DNA of 23,590 bases from Dehalococcoidia bacterium. GTDB lineage: Bacteria; Chloroflexota; Dehalococcoidia; JAENJB01. Of this stretch, positions 1-7,087 are shown piece after piece; the first letter of the stretch is position 1; each line of letters opens with the position of its first letter. The notes under the pieces were generated by a model. The model was not told the DNA's origin, ran no database searches, and saw nothing but the letters and a program-made list of their open reading frames with translations. The stretch spans positions 1 through 23,590 of the forward strand of contig JAENJB010000055.1 in the NCBI GenBank assembly GCA_016844565.1, read 5' to 3'. The position numbers and the translations under genes were made by a program.

Positions 1-276
1 CAACCCGGAGAGCTGCGCATCAGGAAGGGTGGTGAGGATATCCTCATGTGCGTTGGCGGTGGTTTCCTTGAGGTCCGTCCGGACAAAGCGATTGTTCTAG
101 CTGACACGGCCGAGCGAGCTGAAGAGATTGATATCGAGCGGGCGGTGGCCGCCCGATGTCGCGCGGAGGAGAAGATAAAGGAGGTCAAGGGGACCGAAGC
201 CGCTCTCATTGAGGCCGCGCTACGGCGCTCCCTGGCAAGGATAAAGGTGGCGGACAGGAGAAGAAGGCGAGGCTAG
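1..276 (+). CDS. atpC: ATP synthase F1 epsilon subunit, C-terminal part (5' end outside window)
   Basis: The open frame enters from the left edge in frame 1 and ends at TAG 274-276, giving 91 residues; a full epsilon subunit is about 130-140, so roughly the first 45 residues are missing. The visible part starts inside the N-terminal beta-sandwich (GELRIRKGG, then VGGGFLEVRPDKAIVLADTAE, a typical epsilon signature) and continues into the C-terminal helical hairpin rich in Ala, Glu and Arg. The subunit belongs to the central stalk of the F1Fo ATP synthase on the cytoplasmic face and restrains ATP hydrolysis. It is normally the last gene of the atp operon, which fits the strong hairpin just after its stop. 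An internal ATG at 46 is not the real start, because conserved residues lie upstream of it. Confidence 0.9.
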   Translation, partial: QPGELRIRKGGEDILMCVGGGFLEVRPDKAIVLADTAERAEEIDIERAVAARCRAEEKIKEVKGTEAALIEAALRRSLARIKVADRRRRRG

Positions 277-297
277 GCAGCGGACTGGGAGAGATTA

Positions 298-338
298 AAA
301 AACGCCGCTCAAGGCAGTTGCTCTTGGGCGGCGTTTTT
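298..338. terminator. Bidirectional intrinsic terminator between atpC and khpA
   Basis: The left arm AAAAACGCCGCTCAAG (298-313) pairs with CTTGGGCGGCGTTTTT (323-338) across a 9-base loop, with a single G.U pair. The A-run on one side and T-run on the other make it a rho-independent terminator on both strands. It lies between the convergent ends of atpC (276) and khpA (345), so one element serves both operons. Confidence 0.9.
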
Positions 339-344
339 GGTTGG

Positions 345-572
345 TCAGACTATTTCCAGTGTAACCCGGGTGCCCGCCTTGGCGCCCAGTACGCGGAGCA
401 AGGTCCTCATAGCTTCTGCCACTCGCCCTTGTTTGCCGATGACTCGACCCTTGTCGTCGGGTGCGACTTCCAGCTTTACCAGTATTCCATTCTCACCGGT
501 TTCTTCGGTGACCACCACGTTCGCGGGCGCATTGACAATGGCTTTGGCGATGTACTCTACGAGCTCTTTCAT
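345..572 (-). CDS. khpA: KhpA-type KH-domain RNA-binding protein
   Basis: This 75-residue protein is essentially one type II KH domain. The RNA-contacting GxxG loop is GKQG at residues 46-49 (context GRVIGKQGR), followed by the helix AEAMRTLLRVLGAKAG. The length matches the KhpA/YlqC family. In other bacteria KhpA works with KhpB as a small global RNA binder; no KhpB gene is in this window. The start ATG overlaps the stop of rpsP (ATGA, 569-572), so the two are translationally coupled. The rpsP-khpA pairing is common in Gram-positive and related bacteria and supports the call. Transcription ends at the shared terminator just past the stop. Confidence 0.9.
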   Translation of the reverse strand: MKELVEYIAKAIVNAPANVVVTEETGENGILVKLEVAPDDKGRVIGKQGRVAEAMRTLLRVLGAKAGTRVTLEIV

Positions 573-838
573 GCTGACTCCTGAGGCGAAGCTGTCTTCT
601 CTTTTGTGTTCAGCTTGGACAGAAACCGCTGAACTGCCGGCGAGGGCTGTGCCCCTTGTTTAAGCCATCTGGCAGCCTTTTCGGCATCGACCACCACTGT
701 CTCCGGGTCAGTCAGCGGATTATAGTGGCCGATGATGTCAAGGGCTCGTCCGTTTCGCGGAGAGCGCGAATCCATTACCACTACTTTATAGTTGGGTACC
801 TTCGACCTTCCCACTCGGGCTAATCTGATCTTGACCAT
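569..838 (-). CDS. rpsP: 30S ribosomal protein S16
   Basis: The protein has 89 residues and the S16 signature at its N-terminus (MVKIRLARVGRSKVPNYKVV, then DSRSPRNGRALDIIGHYNP). It is followed by the usual basic AARWLKQGAQPS segment and a short polar tail. S16 binds 16S rRNA early in small-subunit assembly. It is the first gene of a two-gene unit with khpA. A consensus-like promoter lies about 60 bases upstream. The Shine-Dalgarno sequence before the ATG is weak (AAAGCGGG lies well upstream), but the conserved MVKIRL start leaves no doubt about the initiation codon. Confidence 0.95.
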   Translation of the reverse strand: MVKIRLARVGRSKVPNYKVVVMDSRSPRNGRALDIIGHYNPLTDPETVVVDAEKAARWLKQGAQPSPAVQRFLSKLNTKEKTASPQESA

Positions 839-900
839 GCTTACTGCAACCCGCTTTCTAATGTCGAGAGAGGTTACTTTTTGTTCGGCGACAATTGTTT

Positions 901-929
901 ATTATGGATGATAAGCTATCCCTTGTCAA
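901..929 (-). promoter_or_regulatory. Sigma-70-type promoter for rpsP-khpA
   Basis: Read on the minus strand, a perfect -35 TTGACA (929-924) and a -10 CATAAT (906-901) are separated by exactly 17 bases. The predicted transcript start is near 894, giving a leader of roughly 55 bases before rpsP. Confidence 0.7.
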
Positions 930-960
930 TAGTGTCGATGGTTTCCCGGAGTGTGGCGGC

Positions 961-989
961 TTGACTGTCCATCGGGCACCGGATAGACT
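961..989 (+). promoter_or_regulatory. Candidate promoter for coaE with a very short leader
   Basis: TTGACT (961-966) and TAGACT (984-989) are separated by 17 bases. A transcript start near 996 would leave only about ten bases before the coaE ATG at 1007. That fits the absence of a Shine-Dalgarno sequence there. Confidence 0.5.
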
Positions 990-1006
990 TCGGTCGGCGA
1001 ACAGAC

Positions 1007-1609
1007 ATGCTAGTGATTGGACTTACCGGTAATTTCGGCAGCGGGAAGAGCACGGTAGCTCGCATGCTGGTCGAGTTGGGAGCTAGGGTGCTGGACGCTG
1101 ACACGGTAGGACATGAGGCGCTGTCGCCGCATACAGAGGTGTGGAGGGAAGTGGTGGCCGCCTTCGGCGATGGCATATTGCATGCAGATGGCACAGTGGA
1201 TCGGCGCAGGCTGGGGGAAGCTGTCTTTGGCGACGCAAGCTCCAGGGACAGGTTGAACCGCATTATGCACCCGCGGATGTTTGAGATGGTGAGGGAGAGG
1301 TTGGAGGAGTGGCGGAAGGAGGGAGTGATGGTGGCAGTTCTGGAGGCCACCCTTCTGATAGAGGTGGGGTGGACGTCGCTGGTGGACGAGATCTGGGTGG
1401 TCGTGGCGCCGGAGGACAGGGTCGCCGAGCGGATGGGTAGAGGTGGGATGTTCGCTGGCACTCAGGTGGCAACGCGCTGGCGGAGCCAGCTCCCGGCGGC
1501 GGAGAAAGTGAAGCACGCCGACGAGGTTATCGACAACAGCGGCACGCTGGATGAATTGAGGGACAAGGTGAGTGCGCTTTGGCAGAGGATGGTGGCCCCT
1601 ACTTCATAG
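1007..1609 (+). CDS. coaE: Dephospho-CoA kinase
   Basis: This 200-residue P-loop kinase performs the last step of coenzyme A synthesis, ATP-dependent phosphorylation of the 3'-hydroxyl of dephospho-CoA. The Walker A loop is GNFGSGKST at residues 8-16. DAD at 30-32 is the conserved acidic motif after strand 2, and HPRM around 87 is the family's I-HP motif. The segment usually read as D/E-x-PLL-x-E is EATLLIE here, with Thr in place of Pro. KHADEVIDNSG near the C-terminus is the usual KADxVIxNxG motif. No Shine-Dalgarno precedes the ATG, but the MLVIGLTG start is canonical and the promoter sits just upstream. The 3' end overlaps the convergent dctM gene by 11 bases, with no terminator visible. 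Confidence 0.93.
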   Translation: MLVIGLTGNFGSGKSTVARMLVELGARVLDADTVGHEALSPHTEVWREVVAAFGDGILHADGTVDRRRLGEAVFGDASSRDRLNRIMHPRMFEMVRERLEEWRKEGVMVAVLEATLLIEVGWTSLVDEIWVVVAPEDRVAERMGRGGMFAGTQVATRWRSQLPAAEKVKHADEVIDNSGTLDELRDKVSALWQRMVAPTS

Positions 1610-2903
1610 TCCCGGGCAGCCAGAGGATAATCTGTGGGAAGATTATCAGGATGATGAGGGTTATGAATTCCACCACAAGGAACGGCGCTACGCCTTTGAA
1701 GATATCCTCCAGACGCAAGTCTGGAACTACCCCCTTAATGACATAGACATTCAGTCCGACTGGTGGGGTGAGGAGGGAGATCTCAATGAGCTTCATGACG
1801 ATGATGCCGAACCAGATGCCATCGTAGCCCAGGCTGGTCATCAGTGGGTGCAGGACGGGTATGGTCAGGACAAGCATGGACATGGGGTCAAGGAACATTC
1901 CGAGGGGGATATAGGCCAGGACCACCAGCACGAGCACTGCCACGGGCGGCAAGCCTGCGAGTCCCTGGGCCAGCAGGCCGGGCAGGTTGAGCATGGCGAG
2001 GAAGAGGCTGAAGATGCTCGCCCCAATGAGAAGTGCGAAGACCATAGCGGTGGTGTTGGTGGTTTCGATGAAGGCCTCTTTCAGTCTTCGCCATCCTGCG
2101 CCCTCCCTCCTGATGTTGATGAGGGCGATGACAAGGGTGCCGAATGCTCCTATCGCACCGGCTTCGGTGGGGGTGACCGCGCCGCTGTAGATACCGCCCA
2201 TTACCAGAATAAAGAGCACCAATACCCACATCAGGCCGCGCAGGCTGAGGAACCTCTCTTTCCAGCCGGTCCTGGGTCCCAGGGGGGCCATCTCGGGTCT
2301 GACCTTGGCGATAAAGTAGAGCAAAATGGCGAAATTGAGAGCCGTGAGGATGCCGGGTATGATGCCGGCCACCAGCAGCTTGCCTATTGATTCTTCGGCC
2401 ATCACACCGTAGATGACCATGCCCAGGCTGGGTGGTATGAGGATATCTAGAAGGGCCGCGCTGGCGACGCAGCCGGCGGCCAGCTTCGAGTCGTAACCGT
2501 ATTTTCTCATCTCGGGGACGCACACTTTACCGAGGGCTGCTGCGGCGGCGGTGCTGGCGCCCGAGGCGGCGCCGAAGATGGTGGCGGCGGCTACCGTAGC
2601 CATCCCGAGGCCTCCGGGAATATGCCCCAGCCACTTGTAGCCGACGGCGTAGGCGTCCTTACTTATACCACCCACATCGGCTAGCTGCCCCATGAGGATG
2701 AACATCGGGATGAGGGTGAGTAGGAAGCTGAGGACCCTGCCCCATGGGTAGGTCCCCAGCACATCGAGAGCAACCCCCATACTTCTCAGTACCGCTATGC
2801 CGATGACCCCGGAGATGCCCAGCGCGAAAGCGATGGGCATGCCGATGAATATCAAGAAGAGGAGAAGCGCAACTATGAGGGAGGCGACGATAATCGGGTC
2901 CAT
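1599..2903 (-). CDS. dctM: TRAP transporter large permease (DctM)
   Basis: This 434-residue integral membrane protein is the ion-coupled translocation subunit of a tripartite ATP-independent periplasmic transporter. It is strongly hydrophobic, with about a dozen predicted membrane segments. Family hallmarks include MPIAFALGISG near residue 22, LIPMFILMGQLA near 64, FGAASGASTAAAAALGKVCVPEM near 110-130, ILIPPSLGMVIYGV near 155 and the C-terminal LLTPPVGLNVYVIKG. Length is normal. It is last in the dctP-flavoprotein-ferredoxin-dctQ-dctM unit, 15 bases after dctQ, as is usual for dctQM. Its end overlaps coaE on the other strand. The substrate cannot be read from the permease; the neighbouring redox genes suggest a carboxylic acid. 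Confidence 0.93.
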   Translation of the reverse strand: MDPIIVASLIVALLLFLIFIGMPIAFALGISGVIGIAVLRSMGVALDVLGTYPWGRVLSFLLTLIPMFILMGQLADVGGISKDAYAVGYKWLGHIPGGLGMATVAAATIFGAASGASTAAAAALGKVCVPEMRKYGYDSKLAAGCVASAALLDILIPPSLGMVIYGVMAEESIGKLLVAGIIPGILTALNFAILLYFIAKVRPEMAPLGPRTGWKERFLSLRGLMWVLVLFILVMGGIYSGAVTPTEAGAIGAFGTLVIALINIRREGAGWRRLKEAFIETTNTTAMVFALLIGASIFSLFLAMLNLPGLLAQGLAGLPPVAVLVLVVLAYIPLGMFLDPMSMLVLTIPVLHPLMTSLGYDGIWFGIIVMKLIEISLLTPPVGLNVYVIKGVVPDLRLEDIFKGVAPFLVVEFITLIILIIFPQIILWLPGTMK

Positions 2904-2918
2904 ACCGAAGCTTCGTGC

Positions 2919-3410
2919 TTACCCTTTCCTTTTCGTTGGTTTTAGTGAGGATAGCAACTCCGCGAGGAATTCAATGGAGAGAAGGAAAGCGCCCAGGGGT
3001 ACGAAGAACCTCGCCGGCCAAACTGGCCATGGCACATTCCACCGGATCTCTCCCACCTGGTAGAAGGAGTAGGCTGTCTCCGCAGATTTCCAGGTCATGG
3101 TCAGAAAAAGAGCCACCAGAACGACCAGGATGCTAATCTGGAGGGATGACTGAATCCTGGGCGGGAAGCGATTGGTGAAGATGGTGACATTGACATGGCG
3201 GCCGTGGAACTGCGCGTAGGCGAGCGCCAGGAAGACGAGGATTACCAGGAGGTATTCGCCGATTTCGCTGACGCCCCTGATCGGCCGCGAGAATACGTAG
3301 CGGAGCGATACGTCTATCGTGGTGATAAGCATGAGGCAGAGGATGATAGCGGTGCTACCAAAGGCGGCTGCCCTTGTAATGCGACGGCAGCTTGAGATGA
3401 ATCTTGCCAT
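2919..3410 (-). CDS. dctQ: TRAP transporter small permease (DctQ)
   Basis: This is a protein of about 163 residues with four hydrophobic segments. The DctQ signatures are a membrane segment ending in DVSLRYVFSRPIRGVSEIGEYLL, the downstream HGRHVNVTIF, and a C-terminal FFVPLGAFLLSIEFLAELL. It pairs with DctM to form the membrane domain of the TRAP transporter. I place the start at ATG 3410 because GGGAGGG lies about ten bases upstream. A GTG at 3446 would add 12 residues but would lie 8 bases after the ferredoxin gene without a ribosome-binding site. The C-terminal tail (KPTKRKG) is basic, as expected for a cytoplasmic end. Confidence 0.9.
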   Translation of the reverse strand: MARFISSCRRITRAAAFGSTAIILCLMLITTIDVSLRYVFSRPIRGVSEIGEYLLVILVFLALAYAQFHGRHVNVTIFTNRFPPRIQSSLQISILVVLVALFLTMTWKSAETAYSFYQVGEIRWNVPWPVWPARFFVPLGAFLLSIEFLAELLSSLKPTKRKG

Positions 3411-3454
3411 ATTGCTAATTTCCCTCCCTATGGTAGACTCCGCCACACAACAGC

Positions 3455-3688
3455 CTAAAGAATCGTAGATATGCCCTGTGTAGGGTCTCGCGGCCAGTTG
3501 GGTAGATCAACTCTGATAGCTCCGAGGGGACAGCCAACCTCACATTGCCTGCATACCAGGCAACCATGTTCGTTCACGACTCTTGCCGTTCCTGTCGCCT
3601 CATCTAGGGCTAGACAAGAAACAAAACATCCTTCTACACAGACACCGCAACCGTCGCATATCTCTGCTTCGACTACTATCTGAAGCAT
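3455..3688 (-). CDS. 2[4Fe-4S] ferredoxin-type protein, partner of the adjacent flavoprotein
   Basis: This 77-residue protein has two Cys clusters: C11, C14, C17, C21 (CDGCGVCVEGC) and C43, C46, C49, C53 (CLVCRQCEVGCP). That spacing binds two [4Fe-4S] clusters; an extra Cys25 lies between them. The first cluster lacks the usual Pro after its fourth Cys. Its ATG sits one base after the flavoprotein stop (TAATATG), and GGAGGG lies about ten bases upstream inside the flavoprotein end, so it is almost certainly co-translated with it. The likely role is to carry electrons to or from the flavoprotein FAD, comparable in layout to other flavoprotein/ferredoxin pairs such as AprA/AprB, though no specific orthology is claimed. 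Confidence 0.85.
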   Translation of the reverse strand: MLQIVVEAEICDGCGVCVEGCFVSCLALDEATGTARVVNEHGCLVCRQCEVGCPLGAIRVDLPNWPRDPTQGISTIL

Positions 3689-3689
3689 A

Positions 3690-4985
3690 TTAGCTGCGCC
3701 CTCCTAGCCTCTTTAGTCGCCCGGCGTTCAGTCTTTCAACACCTTCCAGTGCCTGTGCTATAGGTCCCTCAGCAGGCAGGTCCTGAGGCCGGAACCTTGT
3801 CATAACAGCCGGCCGCGTGCTCAACTCCATCTCGTCGGGACCTTTGGCCACCAATATGTTGCACAGCCATTTGCCGTCATCTTTGGTGGGAAAATCCAAC
3901 CGGTACTGCCCTCCTCTGCTTTCTCTCCGGTGTATCGCTGACCTGGCGATCATTTGGGCAGTCGCGACCATGTTAGCGCACTCGAGGGCGGGTCTTAGCT
4001 TCGACAGGCTTCTGGCAAAGACCTTCGGGAGGCGTTCGTTCTGAATTCGATCGAAGATGGAAATGGCTTCCTGCAGTCCATCCTTGTCTCTGAGAACCCC
4101 GACGTGCTTCCATATTGCCGACTTGACCTGCTTCTTGATTTGTTCCGGGTCGCCGTCTGCGGTCTCCGGGCGGCTGAGGATGTCACGGATCGTTCTTGCC
4201 GGTCTCTCCACCAGCCTGCCATCGACCTCGGGCATTCTGACGGATAGGGCATGTTTGGCGGCGCTGCCTCCAGCCCTGGCGCCAAAGACGAGGCAATCAG
4301 CAAGCGCGTTTCCGCCGAGGCGCATCGCGCCGTGAACTCCCCCTGTAACCTCGCCTGCCGCATACAGTCCGTCCAGGCTGCTCTGGCAATCCTCGTTGAT
4401 GCGAATGCCACCCAGAGTGGTAATGGCTGCCGGAAAGACCCGGATGGACGTCTTGGTGACGTCGTACCCGCGACATAATACGTATCGCAAGTACTTGGAA
4501 ACCATTCCCGTCTGCCACACATCTTCAGGAACCTGGGTCAAGTCATAGAAGACAGCCCCGTTGTCTCCTCTCCCTTCGAGTACCTCTAGTGCCATAGCTT
4601 TGGATACAACCCACCTGATATCGACGTTTGATATGCCAAAGTGCCGTGTGAAATGGAAAGGGGCCTGAGGCGGCCCTACTGGCTGAATGTAGTTCGGCAG
4701 GAAATCTTCGCCAAGCTTGTTTCGCAAGACCCCACGGCACCCGGCCGACGATTCGTGTCTGTCCATCATCGGCAAATCGGGTTCGGCATGCACATACGGC
4801 TCAAAGTGGACCATCTCCATATCCATGAGTTGTGCGCCAGCTCGATAGGCCAGACCATAGCCGTCACCCGTTACCGTTGACGCGGTCTCATTCCGCTCGA
4901 ACACCTCTCCGGCACCGCCTGTAGCCAGAATAGTTGATTTTGCTTTGATGACAAGGAATCCTCCTGTCTCCAGGTCAAAGCCCAT
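3690..4985 (-). CDS. Fumarate-reductase/succinate-dehydrogenase-like FAD flavoprotein, C-terminal fragment (after frame change)
   Basis: This fragment continues the same protein as 4871-5476 in another reading frame. It starts at MGFDLETGGFLVIKAKSTILATGG, the second FAD-contacting strand and ATGG motif. It runs through the capping domain and the C-terminal FAD motif GLYAAGEVTGGVHGAMRLGG to a helical domain of the Succ_DH_flav_C type, 431 residues in all. Substrate-site motifs differ from true fumarate reductases: the HPTG motif reads EPYVH, RGEGG reads AGCRG, and the HYxMGG His position reads ITTLGG. The Arg of HGAxRLGGN is kept. It is therefore an FAD oxidoreductase of unknown substrate. The ATG at 4985 is unlikely to be a natural start, since the Rossmann fold lies in the other fragment. 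Confidence 0.85.
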   Translation of the reverse strand: MGFDLETGGFLVIKAKSTILATGGAGEVFERNETASTVTGDGYGLAYRAGAQLMDMEMVHFEPYVHAEPDLPMMDRHESSAGCRGVLRNKLGEDFLPNYIQPVGPPQAPFHFTRHFGISNVDIRWVVSKAMALEVLEGRGDNGAVFYDLTQVPEDVWQTGMVSKYLRYVLCRGYDVTKTSIRVFPAAITTLGGIRINEDCQSSLDGLYAAGEVTGGVHGAMRLGGNALADCLVFGARAGGSAAKHALSVRMPEVDGRLVERPARTIRDILSRPETADGDPEQIKKQVKSAIWKHVGVLRDKDGLQEAISIFDRIQNERLPKVFARSLSKLRPALECANMVATAQMIARSAIHRRESRGGQYRLDFPTKDDGKWLCNILVAKGPDEMELSTRPAVMTRFRPQDLPAEGPIAQALEGVERLNAGRLKRLGGRS

Positions 4986-5476
4986 AGTGGGTACATCTTT
5001 CTGATGGTTTTGACGCCCATCTTCTCGATTGTCTCGAGCAAAGACCGAACCGTAAGAGTCCCATGCGGGTAACAGCAGTGCAGGAACATTTCGGACAGGT
5101 TCTTGAGGCCGAAGTCGGCCAGTTCGTGGACGCGCGCCGGCACTTCAAAGCACAGGATCTCTGCCAGCCGCTGGTCGTTCAGAAACCCTCCTATTCTAAG
5201 GGTGTCTTTGAAATGGTCGGAGGGGTAATTGTGGAGTGTAACTACTTCAGCCGCGGCGCCACCAGTGCCCCCGATCCCCGCGGTTGAAGCCGCCCTGAAC
5301 GCCGATCCGGAGAATCTGGTGTTGCTGTTGATGCTAATCAGGCTTTTGTCGATCATAAGGACAGCGACGCCGTATCTTCTTGCCTCAATCGCTGCCCTGA
5401 GACCCGCCATACCACTACCCAGAATCAAGACGTCAGTTTCGATCGTCTCGACACCGGTTTCTCCCATCGAATTCAT
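4871..5476 (-). CDS. Same FAD flavoprotein, N-terminal fragment
   Basis: The N-terminal Rossmann FAD site is clear: TDVLILGSGMAGLRAAIEARRYG (GxGxAG) followed by an acidic strand end, then the TRFSGSAFRAAS segment that normally contacts FAD. The fragment proceeds normally through the SLLETIEKMGVKTIRKM helix-strand. It then runs out of frame into nonsense (WALTWRQ onward) near 4980, ending at 4871. The continuation lies in the frame of 3690-4985. Start: ATG 5476 has AAGGAG seven bases upstream; the GTG at 5482 is too close to that site. The two fragments together would give about 590 residues. Roughly a dozen conserved residues are absent at the join, so this is not a simple one-base slip. Confidence 0.85.
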   Translation of the reverse strand: MNSMGETGVETIETDVLILGSGMAGLRAAIEARRYGVAVLMIDKSLISINSNTRFSGSAFRAASTAGIGGTGGAAAEVVTLHNYPSDHFKDTLRIGGFLNDQRLAEILCFEVPARVHELADFGLKNLSEMFLHCCYPHGTLTVRSLLETIEKMGVKTIRKMYPLWALTWRQEDSLSSKQNQLFWLQAVPERCSSGMRPRQR

Positions 5477-5701
5477 CCTCACACTCCTTGAAAGCGAGTT
5501 CGACCGCCGCCTGTCTTGATGTCACAAGATGGCACTGGTCATCTGAGCCCACATGGTCCCTGATGTCGTGCTTCGTGGGTTTCCGCTCCGGCTCCGTTAT
5601 GCCGGCTGCAATGGGTCAGAGCCCCCCCGTTGAGATGAGGCGTGGAACTCTGCTCATACCTCAGATGCGGAACGTTTCACGCCGCTCGAGGACCCCGCTT
5701 G

Positions 5702-5728
5702 CCCGGCCAGTGTCAGGCACTGGCCGGG
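5702..5728 (-). other. Strong hairpin between dctP and the flavoprotein gene
   Basis: CCCGGCCAGTG (5702-5712) pairs perfectly with CACTGGCCGGG (5718-5728) around a 5-base loop, 27 bases past the dctP stop on the minus strand. No T-run follows, so it is not a standard intrinsic terminator. It could stabilise the dctP mRNA 3' end or attenuate read-through, which would give more binding protein than membrane and redox subunits. The rest of the 272-base gap (5483-5754) shows no gene. Confidence 0.55.
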
Positions 5729-5754
5729 GGCAGGTCCTTCACTTGCTCTGGGAC

Positions 5755-6837
5755 TTACTTGGGGAAGGGGTGCACGTAGGTCGATTTCGGGTCATATTTC
5801 TTGACCAGGGCCTCGTACTTGGCAACGAACTCCCTGGCGGGTATGCCCTTGGCCTCCAGGGCGGCAACCTGCTGGTCACGCAGAGGCATGGATAGGGCCT
5901 TCACCTTCGCCACTTCCTCGAGCGGGAAGCGATAGAATTGGTTGCCTTTTGCTTTCATCGCTGCGGTCGCCGCTGCGTCCGCCTCGATCAGGTACTGGAC
6001 GTAAGGCACCAGCATCTCCTGGCCTGCGTCGTCCATCACCTTCTGGATATCTTTGGGGAGCTTGTTCCAGGTGTCAAGATTGATGATAAACCCATAGTTG
6101 AAGTAGAGGCCGGTGCCATAGTCGAAAACGTAGTTCGACACTTCATAAATCTTATACAGCACCAGATATGCATACGGGTACACCATGTCGCCCACCACAG
6201 TCCCTCTCTTGAGGGCCTCGTAGACCTCGGCTGAGGGGATAGTCACCGGCGTGGCCCCGAGCTTAGCCGCTATCGGGTTCATGTTGCCGAAGGCCCTCAT
6301 CTTCTTCCCGCTGAAGTCGGCTGCCGTCCGCATCGGTACTGTTGCAGTGCCAACACCTACGTTGGATGCCATGCCGGCGAGAAGATGCACCTTGTTCTTC
6401 ACTTCGTACTCGTCCCTGAAAGGCTTGTAGGTGCGGTACATCTCATTCATCACGTTGCCCATGACATAGGCATCCTTGATGACGAAGGGGAAGGTGATGA
6501 GAGACGAAAGAGGTGTTTCGGCAGGATGGTTGCCGAACATGACGCCTGAGATGTCAATTACCCCCTGGGAGGTCAGTTTGAGGTTCTCCATGATGCCTCC
6601 CAGCGCGCCACCGCCGACGGTCTCTATCTTCACCCTGCCGCCCGTTCTCTTGAACACCTCATTGGCATACCACTCAGAGGCCTTGCCTTCAGGGCCGTTG
6701 AGCGCGAGGTAGATATTGTTCTTGAAAACGAAGGCGGGTTTTTCAGCCACCTGAGGCTTCGGGGCGCAACTGGTGACGACCAGAGCTAGGAGCAGAAACA
6801 GGCTCGTCAAGAATACAAAAGCTTTGACTCGTGGCAT
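5755..6837 (-). CDS. dctP: TRAP transporter substrate-binding lipoprotein (DctP)
   Basis: This 360-residue extracytoplasmic binding protein feeds DctQM. The N-terminus is a lipoprotein signal: basic MPRVK, a hydrophobic core, and the lipobox VTSC with the lipidated Cys at residue 24. So it is membrane-anchored on the outside, as expected for a cell without a conventional periplasm, or simply tethered. DctP-family features include GPEGKASEWYANEVFKRTGGRVKIE, the GKKMRAFGNMNPIAAKLGATPVTIPSAEVYEALKRG region with the conserved substrate-binding Arg, and a C-terminal basic helix. I choose ATG 6837 because GGAAGGAGG lies five bases upstream; the longer frame to 6888 would bury the signal peptide. 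First gene of the unit; the nearby promoter and repeats suggest substrate-dependent control. Confidence 0.93.
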   Translation of the reverse strand: MPRVKAFVFLTSLFLLLALVVTSCAPKPQVAEKPAFVFKNNIYLALNGPEGKASEWYANEVFKRTGGRVKIETVGGGALGGIMENLKLTSQGVIDISGVMFGNHPAETPLSSLITFPFVIKDAYVMGNVMNEMYRTYKPFRDEYEVKNKVHLLAGMASNVGVGTATVPMRTAADFSGKKMRAFGNMNPIAAKLGATPVTIPSAEVYEALKRGTVVGDMVYPYAYLVLYKIYEVSNYVFDYGTGLYFNYGFIINLDTWNKLPKDIQKVMDDAGQEMLVPYVQYLIEADAAATAAMKAKGNQFYRFPLEEVAKVKALSMPLRDQQVAALEAKGIPAREFVAKYEALVKKYDPKSTYVHPFPK

Positions 6838-6922
6838 TTGGTCCTCCTTCCCTGATACCAATTGAGTGTTTGGCTGTTGCTGCAACAAGGCGTGGTTTAC
6901 ATAAGCCTCCCCCCTTCCGATG

Positions 6923-6939
6923 CGTATTGATACGTATTG
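6923..6939. promoter_or_regulatory. Candidate operator: direct repeat of CGTATTG one helical turn apart
   Basis: CGTATTG occurs at 6923-6929 and again at 6933-6939, exactly 10 bases apart, on the plus strand. It contains the palindrome TACGTA. It lies just downstream of the predicted dctP transcription start, a typical position for a repressor. A separate perfect palindrome, GGGTGCACCC (6991-7000), lies just upstream of the -35 box. Confidence 0.35.
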
Positions 6940-6956
6940 GCTTGCTCTAAGAACCG

Positions 6957-6986
6957 ATTATGAGACTCTGGAAGCGTTTCTGTCAA
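6957..6986 (-). promoter_or_regulatory. Sigma-70-type promoter for dctP operon
   Basis: On the minus strand TTGACA (6986-6981) and CATAAT (6962-6957) are 18 bases apart. The expected start is near 6950, leaving a leader of about 110 bases before dctP, enough space for the repeat described at 6923-6939. Confidence 0.65.
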
Positions 6987-7031
6987 GGATGGGTGCACCC
7001 CTCTGAAATGCCCGTTGGTAGGCGTCCCGTG

Positions 7032-7040
7032 TGGTATAAT
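7032..7040 (+). promoter_or_regulatory. Extended -10 promoter for the MFS gene
   Basis: TGGTATAAT matches an extended -10 (TGn plus consensus TATAAT at 7035-7040). No good -35 is at the right distance, which extended -10 promoters tolerate. Transcription would start near 7047, about 40 bases before the GTG start. Confidence 0.5.
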
Positions 7041-7087
7041 CCTCAGGTTTGCGCTCAAGGCTCTGGAAAGGGAAATCCTGACTTCTC

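Noticed and set aside
916..1516. Two long minus-strand ORFs opposite coaE
   Set aside because: Ser/Thr/Pro- and His-rich low-complexity shadows of coaE, with no family features or ribosome sites.
1572..2390. 272-codon plus-strand ORF
   Set aside because: It lies wholly antisense to dctM, whose family motifs are unmistakable. The product is a His/Glu/Gly-rich sequence of the kind produced by reading a membrane gene backwards.
4057..4478. Short plus-strand ORFs opposite the flavoprotein
   Set aside because: Shadows of a conserved FAD protein, with no ribosome sites and no recognisable motifs.
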